Source: DATFVJ01 sp963820395 (lineage in GTDB: Bacteria > Actinomycetota > Actinomycetes > Streptosporangiales > Streptosporangiaceae). From it: a DNA stretch of 64,000 nucleotides. The position numbers and the translations under genes are program-made. The stretch spans positions 62,001 to 126,000 of the forward strand of contig CAWGAE010000029.1 in NCBI GenBank assembly GCA_963820395.1. Direction: 5' to 3'. The notes under the pieces are model-generated. The model had not been told where the DNA came from. It searched no databases and saw only the letters and a list, made by a program, of their open reading frames with translations. Of the stretch, positions 25,900 to 34,256 are shown piece after piece. Position 1 is the first letter of the stretch, and every line of letters begins with the position of its first letter.

Positions 25900-27357
25900 A
25901 CACAATCGCGGCCCAACGCTACGACGACGGATGCGGGTATTCCAGTCGAGAGCGATGAGCACTCGCTCACCGTGGGCCCGGACGGACCCATCCTGCTGCA
26001 CGATCACTACCTGATCGAGCAAATGGCGAATTTCAACCGAGAGCGCATTCCTGAGCGCCAGCCACACGCCAAGGGCGGTGGCGCCTTCGGTCATTTCGAG
26101 GTGACGAACGACGTCAGCGCCTACACCAGGGCAGCGGTGTTCCAGCCCGGCACGCGCACGGACATGGTAATCCGGTTCTCAACGGTCGCCGGCGAGCGCG
26201 GCAGCCCAGACACCTGGCGCGACCCGCGCGGGTTCGCCCTGAAGTTCTACACGACCGACGGCAACTACGACATGGTCGGGAACAACACCCCGGTCTTCTT
26301 CGTGCGCGATCCGCTGAAGTTCCAGCATTTCATCCGCTCGCAGAAGCGGCGCGCTGACAACAACCTGCGCGATCACGACATGCAGTGGGATTTCTGGACC
26401 CTGTCCCCGGAGTCGGCGCATCAGGTGACCTGGCTCATGGGTGACCGCGGGATCCCTCGGACCTGGCGGCACATGAACGGCTACAGCTCGCACACGTACA
26501 TGTGGGTCAACGCCTCCGGCGCGAAGTTCTGGGTGAAATATCATTTCAAGACCGACCAGGGCATCGAGTTCTTCACCCAGGACGAGGCCGACCAGATGGC
26601 GTCGGCGGACACCGACTACCACACCCGCGACCTGTACGAGGCGATCGCGCGGGGTAACCACCCGAGCTGGACGCTGAAAATGCAGATCATGCCGTTTGAG
26701 GACGCCAAGACCTACCGGTTCAACCCGTTCGACCTGACAAAAGTGTGGCCGCACGCCGACTACCCGCTCATCGAGGTCGGCAGGATGACGCTCGACCGCA
26801 ACCCGGCCGACTACCACGCCCAGATCGAGCAGGCTGCCTTCGAGCCGAACAACCTGGTGCCCGGGATAGGGCCAAGCCCGGACAAGATGCTGCTGGCACG
26901 AATGTTCTCCTACGCCGACGCCCACCGTGCCCGCCTCGGCGTGAACTACAAGCAGCTGCCGGTCAACGCGCCGAAGGTGCCGGTGCACAGCTACAGCAAG
27001 GACGGCGCCATGCGGTATGTCAACGCCTCCGACCCAGTGTATGCACCGAACTCCAGGGGCGGACCGCAGGCTGATCCCGTCGGCTACGGCGAGCCGGCCG
27101 GGTGGCATACCGACGGGGACATGGTACGCACCGCCTACACGCTGCACGAGCAGGATGACGACTGGGGCCAGCCAGGCACGATGGTGCGCGAGGTGCTCGA
27201 CGACGCGGCGCGTGACCGGCTGGTGAGCAATATCGTGGGCCACCTCCTCAACGGGGTGAGCGAGCCGGTCCTGCAACGCGCCTTCCAGTACTGGCGCAAC
27301 GTGGACAAGGACCTCGGCGGCAGGATCGAGGGCGGCGTCCGCGCCAACCAGGACTAG
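25891..27357 (+). CDS. katA: Monofunctional haem catalase
   Basis: 488 residues, the length of small-subunit clade 3 catalases. ATG 25891 has GAGGAGGA immediately upstream. Active-site His lies in ERQPHAKGGGAFGHFEV, with the haem-pocket block RFSTVAGERGSPDTWRDPRG, the distal Asn in YDMVGNNTPVFFVRDP, and the proximal haem Tyr in RMFSYADAHRARLG. It converts hydrogen peroxide to water and oxygen in the cytoplasm. It lies directly after the fur gene, probably in one operon under the upstream Fur box. A strong terminator follows at 27438. Confidence 0.96.
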   Translation: MAVTQSRPNATTTDAGIPVESDEHSLTVGPDGPILLHDHYLIEQMANFNRERIPERQPHAKGGGAFGHFEVTNDVSAYTRAAVFQPGTRTDMVIRFSTVAGERGSPDTWRDPRGFALKFYTTDGNYDMVGNNTPVFFVRDPLKFQHFIRSQKRRADNNLRDHDMQWDFWTLSPESAHQVTWLMGDRGIPRTWRHMNGYSSHTYMWVNASGAKFWVKYHFKTDQGIEFFTQDEADQMASADTDYHTRDLYEAIARGNHPSWTLKMQIMPFEDAKTYRFNPFDLTKVWPHADYPLIEVGRMTLDRNPADYHAQIEQAAFEPNNLVPGIGPSPDKMLLARMFSYADAHRARLGVNYKQLPVNAPKVPVHSYSKDGAMRYVNASDPVYAPNSRGGPQADPVGYGEPAGWHTDGDMVRTAYTLHEQDDDWGQPGTMVREVLDDAARDRLVSNIVGHLLNGVSEPVLQRAFQYWRNVDKDLGGRIEGGVRANQD

Positions 27358-27437
27358 CAGGACCCGAAGACGGCCGCACGGGCCGACCCCGCCCGCGCGA
27401 GCATGCTGGCCAAGGCGCCTAAGCACACGCAGCACGT

Positions 27438-27474
27438 AGGTCCGGCCCCCCGCCCAAGGCGGGGGGCCGGACCT
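27438..27474 (+). terminator. Strong hairpin after katA
   Basis: A 17-bp perfect stem, AGGTCCGGCCCCCCGCC with its complement, around the three-base loop CAA. No T run follows, as is common in high-GC Actinomycetota. It may serve katA from the left and the methyltransferase gene from the right. Confidence 0.85.
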
Positions 27475-27584
27475 CGGTAATGATCGCTGAGGTGCCGCGA
27501 AGGGGTACCGCGACGCGCTCGACCCGCCCACAGTGTGGTTCGCGAACACGCCCGAGCCGCGGCGTGCCGCCGCTACCCGGCCCC

Positions 27585-28268
27585 TCAAGCAGTGTCCGCT
27601 GGATCTTTGCCGGAGCGCTGAAGAGTCAATCGGAAGCGCCAGGCGTGCGGGAACCATGGGATGGTCATGCACGCCCGTGCCGGTCTCTGTACTAGCGGCA
27701 TGCGGCTGGTGATGGCGCGTAGTTCGTCGCCAGGTACGGGGTCGGCGCTGGTGAGCTGCCAGGCGGGGAAACGGCTGCGGAGTTCGTCGGCGGTCACGCC
27801 GACGCCGGCACGTGCGCGTATCCCCAGGCCCCACATCCATAGCGTGGCGCCGGCTGCCGCGACTTCGGTGACAGCGGCGGCGTAGGCGTCCCGCTTCGCG
27901 AGGGGCACGGTGTGGTAACAGCCGAAATCCACCAGCAGGGTATAGCCGTCCCCGATGCCGAGCTCGCCGAGGCGAGTGACGTCGCCGCAGATCAGATCGA
28001 CCGGCACGTCCTCGGTTGCGGCGCGTTCTTCGGCCCGGGCGATGGCGTGTCCCACCATGTCGACGCCGGTGACTTCCCAGCCGTGCCGCGCCAGGTAGAT
28101 CGAGTTGCGGCCAGTGCCACAGCCCAGATCCAGGGCGCGGCCGGGAGTCAGGGCAGCGGGTCCCTCGATCAGTTCCGTCAGCACCCGGTCGGTACCGAAG
28201 GTATTCCAGAAGGCCAAACCCAGCCGGTAGGACAGGGAGTAGCTGAGTCGGCTGCTGATGATCTCCAT
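27585..28268 (-). CDS. Class I SAM-dependent methyltransferase
   Basis: 227 residues from ATG 28268 (GGTGGAG upstream). Motif I is ALDLGCGTGRNSIYLARHGW, then VTGVDMVGHAIARAEERA, and LICGDVTRLGEL and VDFGCYHTV for the post-motif strands. This is the Rossmann-like domain of small-molecule methyltransferases; the acceptor is unknown. Single gene, convergent with katA. Confidence 0.85.
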   Translation of the reverse strand: MEIISSRLSYSLSYRLGLAFWNTFGTDRVLTELIEGPAALTPGRALDLGCGTGRNSIYLARHGWEVTGVDMVGHAIARAEERAATEDVPVDLICGDVTRLGELGIGDGYTLLVDFGCYHTVPLAKRDAYAAAVTEVAAAGATLWMWGLGIRARAGVGVTADELRSRFPAWQLTSADPVPGDELRAITSRMPLVQRPARACMTIPWFPHAWRFRLTLQRSGKDPADTA

Positions 28269-28494
28269 AGCTCCACCGGCCATCGCGGATCGACGCTGAC
28301 GGCTCTGTTGTAGCACGAGAACCGGGACACCGCCGCCCATCCTCAACGGGGAGGCGCTCAGCATGTGTGCAGCTTACGCCGAGCGCTCTGTGAGCTTACG
28401 CCGAACATTTCCTAAGGCCTGACCTGCACGATGGTCGTCAGGTGCGCGAGCAGGTGACTGGCCGCCGCGCGGAACACGGCTGTCAAGGATATAG

Positions 28495-29313
28495 ATGCGC
28501 CGACGCGGAGGATGTGCAATCAGGAAGCGCGGGCGACGTACGCGCACGGCATGGATCGCGAGCACTGCCGCTCTCCTCGTCACGGTCCTGGCAGCAATGT
28601 GGGTGATGGCGCCCGCCGCGCCGGCGGTCGTGACGCCGTCCCCGCTGACCGTGACGTCGGCTGGCGTAACCCCCGCCGTCGGCGCCTTGTTCTCGACGGA
28701 CGGCGGCCAGCTGGGCACGCATTTTTGCACCGCGAGCGTCGTTGACAGCGCAGCTGGGGACCTCATCGTCACGGCCGCCCACTGCCTGAACGGTTACCCG
28801 GCAACCAACCCGACCGGCCTCGTGTTCGTGCCCGGCTACGACAACGGCACCGCCCCCTACGGGGCCTGGACCGTCACCCGCATCTTCGTCGACGCGGCGT
28901 GGGCCTCTGCAGCTGATCCCGACGACGACGTGGCCTTCCTCGTCGTCGCGCAGGCAGGCAGCAACGCCCGGATCGAAAACGTCACCGGTGCCGAGCATCT
29001 GGGCATCGGCCAGCCGGCCACCGGCTCCGTGCGCGTGATCGGCTACCCGGACACGCGAGATCAGCCGATCAGCTGCCAGAACCGCACCCGTGCGTTTGGC
29101 CCAAGCGAGATGGAGTTCGACTGCGACAGCTACACCGACGGCACCAGCGGTGGTCCCTTCCTGGCGGGCGTGGACCCCGCCACCGGCGAGGAAACGGTGA
29201 TCGGCGTCATCGGCGGGTACCAGCAGGGCGGAGACTCACCCGACGTCTCGTACTCCGCCCGGTTCGGCCCGCAGGTGCAGACCCTGTACGACACCGCGAC
29301 ATCCGGGAGCTGA
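28495..29313 (+). CDS. Secreted trypsin-like serine protease
   Basis: 272 residues. An Arg-rich start and hydrophobic stretch (IASTAALLVTVLAAMWVMAP) form a signal peptide or anchor. The chymotrypsin-fold triad is H96 (TAAHC), D145 (DDDVAFLVV) and S218 (DGTSGGPF). Cys pairs near the His (THFC...AAHC) and at QNRTRAFGPSEMEFDC are consistent with disulphides outside the cell. Probably a V8/glutamyl-endopeptidase-like exported protease. ATG 28495 lacks a strong ribosome site; the start could be a few codons later. Confidence 0.88.
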   Translation: MRRRGGCAIRKRGRRTRTAWIASTAALLVTVLAAMWVMAPAAPAVVTPSPLTVTSAGVTPAVGALFSTDGGQLGTHFCTASVVDSAAGDLIVTAAHCLNGYPATNPTGLVFVPGYDNGTAPYGAWTVTRIFVDAAWASAADPDDDVAFLVVAQAGSNARIENVTGAEHLGIGQPATGSVRVIGYPDTRDQPISCQNRTRAFGPSEMEFDCDSYTDGTSGGPFLAGVDPATGEETVIGVIGGYQQGGDSPDVSYSARFGPQVQTLYDTATSGS

Positions 29314-29499
29314 CGACGGTCACCCACCACAGCTAACTCCGGTGTCCCCGGACGCCAGGGCATTGGGCTTCACCCGGACAGCGCCCGCGCTCGCGCGCTC
29401 TGGCGGCACGAACCCCATGTCTGGCGGCGACAGGGTGTTTGCCGGCGTCGCTCGATGGTAGGCCGGACATGTCGGAACGAGTTCCGGGAGGTGATGACC

Positions 29500-30444
29500 A
29501 TGGCTCCGGCCGTTATGCAGGCGCTGCGTGCTCATGATCGCGGCGGCGTCGCGGGCTTGCGCTACGAGGAGATGGCCGTGCCGTCGCCAGGAATCGGCGA
29601 CGTACTGGTTGAGGTAGCCGCCGCCAGCTTCACGCCCACCGAGCTGGAGTGGCCCTCGACCTGGGTGGACCGGGCTGGCAGGGACCGCAGGCCCGTCGTA
29701 CCGGGACACGAGGTCTCGGGCAAGGTTGTGGCGCTGGGTTATGGCACGACTGGCCTGGCAGCCGGGGATCAGGTCTTCGGCTTGACCGACTGGTACCGGG
29801 ATGGCACCGCGGCGGGGTACGTTGCGGTGGAGGCGCGGAACCTGGCCCACCGGCCCGCCTCGATTTCCGGTACCGAAGCCGCTTCGGTTCCAATGGCTGG
29901 TCTCACTGCCTGGCAGGCGCTGTTTGCCCACGGCGGCCTGAATGGCGGACAGACCGTGATTATCAATGGCGCGGGCGGAGGGGTAGGTACCACGGCGGTC
30001 CAGCTCGCCCGGCACGCCAATGCGCGGGTGATCGGGATGGGCCGGGCCAGAGCGCGTGATCTGGTGCTTGACCTGGGTGCCGATGAGTTCGTCGAGACGC
30101 ACGGCGGTGAGATCGACCAGAAGATCGACGACGCGGACGTCGTGTTCGACCTTGTCGGCGGTGAGCTGCTGAAGCGGTGCTCGTCGATGGTTCGCCGCGG
30201 CGGGATCGTGGTCTCGGTGGTGGAATCACCCGACCGCAATGATATGGATGAGGACATCCGTTCCCGATTCTTCGTGGTCGAGCCGGACCGGGTACAGCTG
30301 ATGGAGCTGGCTCGGCTCATTGACGTTGGCCAGCTCCGCCCAGTCGTCGGGCAGACAGCTGATCTGCAGGCCGGCCAGAGCTTGTTTGCGGCGAAACAGG
30401 CCGGCGGTGTGCCGGGCAAGGTCGTCTTGTGCCCGCGCCGCTGA
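29500..30444 (+). CDS. NADP-dependent quinone oxidoreductase-type MDR protein
   Basis: 314 residues from ATG 29500, which is seven bases after GGGAGGT (ATG 29494 is too close). A GroES-like domain (VLVEVAAASFTPTEL, VPGHEVSGKVVALG) is followed by a Rossmann domain with VIINGAGGGVGTTAVQLARH (AxxGxxG-type) and VVFDLVGGELLKRC. The structural zinc cysteines of alcohol dehydrogenases are absent, so it is of the zeta-crystallin/quinone reductase kind, using NADPH on enones or quinones. Stand-alone gene. Confidence 0.9.
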   Translation: MAPAVMQALRAHDRGGVAGLRYEEMAVPSPGIGDVLVEVAAASFTPTELEWPSTWVDRAGRDRRPVVPGHEVSGKVVALGYGTTGLAAGDQVFGLTDWYRDGTAAGYVAVEARNLAHRPASISGTEAASVPMAGLTAWQALFAHGGLNGGQTVIINGAGGGVGTTAVQLARHANARVIGMGRARARDLVLDLGADEFVETHGGEIDQKIDDADVVFDLVGGELLKRCSSMVRRGGIVVSVVESPDRNDMDEDIRSRFFVVEPDRVQLMELARLIDVGQLRPVVGQTADLQAGQSLFAAKQAGGVPGKVVLCPRR

Positions 30445-30499
30445 TTCGCAGGCGGCAGGAGGGCCGGCACCCCGAAGCCTATGCACGGTCAGCGGGGAG

Positions 30500-31204
30500 T
30501 CAGCCCTCCGCGATCGCGTCCGGGATGTTGGTGCGCTGCCCGCGGCCGAGGCGGCCGATGGCGCTGGCGCCAAGATCGTCGAGAAGCGCGGCGGCGTCGC
30601 GGTAGACCTCGACAGCTCCAGCGCCGCGCAGCTGCTCTGCGGCGATCCCGCCAGACAGCAGGCCAATGCACGGGACACCCGCCCGCCGCGCCGCGATTAC
30701 ATCCCAGACCGTATCCCCGACCATGACGGCACGCGCCCGGTCGGTGCCTGACTCGCCCAGCGCCCGCTTGATGATGTCCGGGTCAGGCTTGGGTCGCTCG
30801 AAATCGCCCGAGCTGACGACGGTACCGACGGCGGCGCCGGCGCCGAGCGCATCCAGCATTAGGCCTACTTCCCCACCTCTGGCGCTGGTGGCAAGCACCA
30901 CGTTCAGCCCGAGCTGGGCAGTCGCCGCGACCAGTTCCGCTGCCCTGGGCAGCGGGCGCATCCGGCCGAGATATGGCGCGAAGTGGCGGCTATGCGCGTC
31001 CAGCACAGAAGGATCGGACCGGCCCAGTATCTGCTCGACAAGCTGGGCGGCGCTCATCCCGATGGCCCGGTGAATGTCGGCGCAGCATACATCATGCCCG
31101 CGCTCTAGGAATGCCTCCCACCAGGCGGCGACACGCAGGTAACTGGTGTCCAGGAGGGTGCCGTCTACGTCGAAGATGACGCCGCGGCGACGCTGTTCAT
31201 GCAT
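30500..31204 (-). CDS. HAD-superfamily phosphatase (phosphoglycolate phosphatase/PGM-like)
   Basis: 234 residues from ATG 31204. Motif I is FDVDGTLLDT with both catalytic Asps, the cap helix follows (SYLRVAAWWEAFLERGHDV), motif II is ATSARGG, motif III is the Lys of RPKPDPDI and motif IV is MVGDTVWDVIAARRAG. The cap type (C1) suggests a sugar-phosphate or phosphoglycolate substrate. Its start overlaps the stop of the small gene upstream by eight bases, so the two are coupled. Confidence 0.9.
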   Translation of the reverse strand: MHEQRRRGVIFDVDGTLLDTSYLRVAAWWEAFLERGHDVCCADIHRAIGMSAAQLVEQILGRSDPSVLDAHSRHFAPYLGRMRPLPRAAELVAATAQLGLNVVLATSARGGEVGLMLDALGAGAAVGTVVSSGDFERPKPDPDIIKRALGESGTDRARAVMVGDTVWDVIAARRAGVPCIGLLSGGIAAEQLRGAGAVEVYRDAAALLDDLGASAIGRLGRGQRTNIPDAIAEG

Positions 31205-31331
31205 CGGTGGCCACCCAGCCGGTGACCTGCTCCGGGGCGCGCACGCGGAGCTCTTCGCACAGATCCGCCAGACGTCGGGCCCGGCAGCTGAGCTCATCGA
31301 GCCGACCTGTCGCTGTGGCTGTCCCTGTCAT
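31197..31331 (-). CDS. Very small protein upstream of the HAD gene
   Basis: 44 residues from ATG 31331 with GGAGGG six bases upstream. The sequence TATATGRLDELSCRARRLAD, LCEELRVRAPEQVTGW is mostly one amphipathic helix with two cysteines. Its end overlaps the HAD start, so it is probably translated with it. No family recognised; may be a regulatory or partner peptide. Confidence 0.55.
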   Translation of the reverse strand: MTGTATATGRLDELSCRARRLADLCEELRVRAPEQVTGWVATDA

Positions 31332-31339
31332 GATCCCTC

Positions 31340-31860
31340 CACGCCGGACGCTGACTGTATCCCTTTTGTGCCACCTGAGCAGGGGACTATACATCGAAGG
31401 GGAATGTCCGCAGCCGGCTGGCCGGAAACTCCCCGGGTGCGCTTGCCGTCACCCGATCGGGATGCTGCTGGCTGAGGCCGCGGCATCGGGCTCCCAGGGA
31501 GCGGAAGCCCCAATCCATCAGGCCAGCGGCCTGGCACTCCCCCGGTGCGCTCGCCGTCGCGAACCAGCGCCGTCAGCCCGCTATGGTCCCTGATCAGGCA
31601 GAGAGCTGCCCACCGCGCAAAAGCGAGGAATGAGAGCAGGTCCCCAACGGCTTGCGCTGCCGTGTCATTCTGGCGTCGGCGCGTCACGGCGCGGCAGCCT
31701 GTCCCGAACGAAGTGCTCCGATACCGGCGAGCCGCGCCGTGCAAAACCACGTTGCGCGAGATGCCCAGCAGGCGACCGACTCCGGTGGCGGTCATAGCAG
31801 TGCGCGCAGTTCGAGACGGACATGAGCGTGCCGCTGACCCTGTCTCCCGCCACGCCGGCG
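31340..31860. other. About 500 bases without a supportable gene
   Basis: A minus-strand frame contains TATGVGRLLGISRNVVLHGA, which looks like a helix-turn-helix, followed by low-quality sequence. Without a start, length or domain end it is not called. It may be a degraded regulator. Confidence 0.3.
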
Positions 31861-31863
31861 AAG

Positions 31864-32646
31864 TCACCGTGGAGGCCGCCGCGTCGGCGCCCGGCGCCCT
31901 CCTGAAAATCCCGGGCCGTCCGCTGGGACCAGGTCCCACGTCTGCGGCGTGAACTGGGCGAGATCGTAGATCCCGAGGGTACGCTCGATTTCGGCGACCC
32001 TGCCGACCATCGAGTCGAAGTCGCCGGCACCGAATTGCTGGTTCTCCAGCTCAGCGAAGTGCTGGCCGAGGTCGACGAGTTCCTTTGCCGGGACGATCCT
32101 GCGGAAGGCGGGGAACACGATGGTGTCCTCGCGGGCCTCGTGCGGCTCGTACATGCGATCGAATGCGGTCATTGCCGCGGCCAGCCGGGAGCGTGTGCTC
32201 GCCGCGGCGATGCCCGTGGGGGTAGCGCCCGACAGGATGAGCTGGGTCAGCTCCCGCCCCCGCGCATGCTGGATCAGCAGAATGCTGACCGTGCCGGTGA
32301 GCTGCCCGGCCCGGCGCAGCCGAGGGAACACGTAGCCTTCCTCCAGGCCCTCGTGGAAGCCCTCGATGTAGTCGTGGATGATCAGGGCGGCATCGTGCAG
32401 GGGCTGTACGGGGAGCTGCTCACCTGCCTGGAACCGGCGGATCAGCTCACGGTAGACGAGCAGGACCCGCTTGAGGACGCCGTGCTCGCGCATGAGGTCC
32501 TCGGTCGCGGGGATCGGCGCGGGCGATGACCGGGTAAAGGCCTGGGCTGGCCCCGCGCCGGTGACGCCGGCCGCCAGGCCCCCGCCGCCGAGCAGCACGA
32601 CGCGGCGAGGGACCCGCAGCGGGTGGGACCGCGGCTGCTGTGCCAT
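31864..32646 (-). CDS. Exported (Tat-type) hemerythrin-domain protein
   Basis: 260 residues from ATG 32646. The N terminus (RVPRRVVLLGGGGLAAGVTG ... AQA) has a twin-Arg and hydrophobic stretch like a Tat signal. The HHE-type four-helix bundle contributes iron ligands in LMREHGVLKRVLLVY, HDYIEGFHEGLEEGYVFP, LIQHARGRELT and YEPHEAREDTIVFPAFR. It could bind O2 or NO or act as an iron/redox sensor outside the membrane. The last 15 residues are Arg/Pro-rich and may come from a late frame change. Confidence 0.88.
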   Translation of the reverse strand: MAQQPRSHPLRVPRRVVLLGGGGLAAGVTGAGPAQAFTRSSPAPIPATEDLMREHGVLKRVLLVYRELIRRFQAGEQLPVQPLHDAALIIHDYIEGFHEGLEEGYVFPRLRRAGQLTGTVSILLIQHARGRELTQLILSGATPTGIAAASTRSRLAAAMTAFDRMYEPHEAREDTIVFPAFRRIVPAKELVDLGQHFAELENQQFGAGDFDSMVGRVAEIERTLGIYDLAQFTPQTWDLVPADGPGFSGGRRAPTRRPPR

Positions 32647-32766
32647 CACATGCGGCTCCTGGTTCCGTGGACGCGACGGTCCTTCGAGGGACGGCGGTTG
32701 TCTCCGCGTCTCTCGCCGGCCCAATGCCGGGGCCGGCGCGGGGAGAATGGCACGTTCCGCTGCGCT

Positions 32767-33462
32767 TCACGACGGCGGCGATGGAACCAGCGGTGCGCCT
32801 GACGGACGCAGCACGTACCACTCACCGCCGTTGAGATCAATCGCTTGCCCTGTCGCCTCCCCCGCCCGGACATCGCCGGCATAGGTGTAAAGCGGCCAGC
32901 CAGCATAAGTGATCACCCGGCCGCCGCTGGGATCGGGATCCGAGCCCAGCAGCCGGCGCTTCACCCCCGGGCCGGCAGCAGGCACGGCTCCAGCTGGCAG
33001 CTTGAGTGGCGGCCACGTCCCGGCACACGCCCCGGTGCACGTCACGTGGCGCCGCCGGTCGCGTTCGAACATGTACAGCACATAGCCTCTGGCATCGATC
33101 AAGACCCTGCCAACGCCGGGCAGGGAACGAGTCCTGATCAGCACCTTCGGACCGCTGCCGTGCCCAGACGCCGCAGGTGCCTCTGCGGAGGCACCGCACC
33201 CGGACGCGAGCAGCGCGGCCACCGAAACCGTAGCGACCGTCTGGCCCACTATCTTGTGCCAGCCCCAATGGCCGTCGACACCAGGCACCGGGTTGGGCTG
33301 GGCGATCGTGCCGCAGTACCAGCCGTGCACCCACTGGGTGGGATGGCTGACGCGGGCCGTCGTGCCGGCTGCGGCGACCCCTGTCAGGCCGAGGCCGCCG
33401 ACCGCGGCGGCCGCCGCGGCGGTGACTGCCGCGGTGACCGCGAGACGGTTGACGTTCATCAT
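32767..33462 (-). CDS. Secreted-repeat (COG4315/Lipoprotein_15) protein with two export signals
   Basis: 231 residues. Residues 1-33 are a signal peptide (RLAVTAAVTAAAAAAVGGLG, LTGVAAAG) of the same kind as the small secreted proteins at 61.7 and 62.2 kb. About 40 residues later comes a second, lipoprotein-type signal (KIVGQTVATVSVAALLASGC). The body has two of the family's repeats: GRVLIDARGYVLYMFERDRR with CTGACAGTWPPLKLP, and RVITYAGWPLYTYAGD. The body belongs to a family of unknown function, sometimes linked to metal or redox stress. The double signal suggests fusion of two genes. ATG 33462 has GGGGGA upstream. Confidence 0.8.
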   Translation of the reverse strand: MMNVNRLAVTAAVTAAAAAAVGGLGLTGVAAAGTTARVSHPTQWVHGWYCGTIAQPNPVPGVDGHWGWHKIVGQTVATVSVAALLASGCGASAEAPAASGHGSGPKVLIRTRSLPGVGRVLIDARGYVLYMFERDRRRHVTCTGACAGTWPPLKLPAGAVPAAGPGVKRRLLGSDPDPSGGRVITYAGWPLYTYAGDVRAGEATGQAIDLNGGEWYVLRPSGAPLVPSPPS

Positions 33463-33745
33463 TCCCCCTAACTTTCAGTGGTGAAATCATTACGGAGAGT
33501 AGTACGAAGTTCTTTCAAGCGGTACACCCGGCCCTGGAGCAGACGACGACGCCCTGTTCTACGCGATCATTGGCGGGGGCCCCGGCTCGAGGACGGGGAT
33601 ACCCCTTGAGCCCGCCTACCTCGTGCACCGTCGGCGTTGCCGCGACGGTGGTGCGGGCAGCGATCGCCGACGGCCCGGTTGGTGATGTGGCGGCTGGTTG
33701 GGCAGGCGGAACGGTCGCCGGCCTGCGGACACGGCGACGTTTTGG

Positions 33746-33980
33746 CATGATCCGCACCGGCCGGCGCCGCATGATCACCCCGGGCCTGGTGACCGTAGAT
33801 AAAAGAGCGTGTGACCACATCCGCCATCAGGTCAGGAAAGCAGCGATCTGCCGGGGGCCGAGGGAGCCGGTGAGCGGCGGGAACGCACACGGGGCGTTGG
33901 GCACGATCCGCACCGGCCGGCGCCGCATGATCACTTCCGGGCCTGGTGACCTTACACAAAGAGCGTGTGACCACACCCGC
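33746..33980. repeat. Direct repeat of ~79 bp (two copies, 156 bp apart)
   Basis: Copies 33746-33824 and 33902-33980 share GATCCGCACCGGCCGGCGCC, GCATGATCAC, GGGCCTGGTGACC and GAGCGTGTGACCACA with a few changes. Each contains a start-like GATCATGCGGCGCC on the minus strand preceded by a GTGTGGTCACA-like motif. No gene was supported in 33500-34250. Confidence 0.8.
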
Positions 33981-34256
33981 GACCAGGTCGTCGGCAGTTC
34001 GTCCACCGCAGCACCGGCACGGCCGCGGACGGCGCCAGGGTTACCGGGGACGTGCTGACGGGTACAGCCACGACCGGAACGGCGCATAAGACGGCAAGCG
34101 CCAGGCCCACCAAGACGAACCTTCGATGGATCGGCCGAATCGGGCCACAGACCGATCTAGTTACCGGGTGAGAAATCGGCAGGCGATGGTCGCCTGACAG
34201 GTTCGCATGCAAATCAGATCCGCAGGCAAACAGGCAAGGACAGAAGGGTCAACTCG

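Noticed and set aside
26179..27840. A 553-codon open frame on the minus strand over katA
   Set aside because: It is antisense to an intact catalase; composition (His/Val/Arg-rich) is that of a GC-rich shadow.
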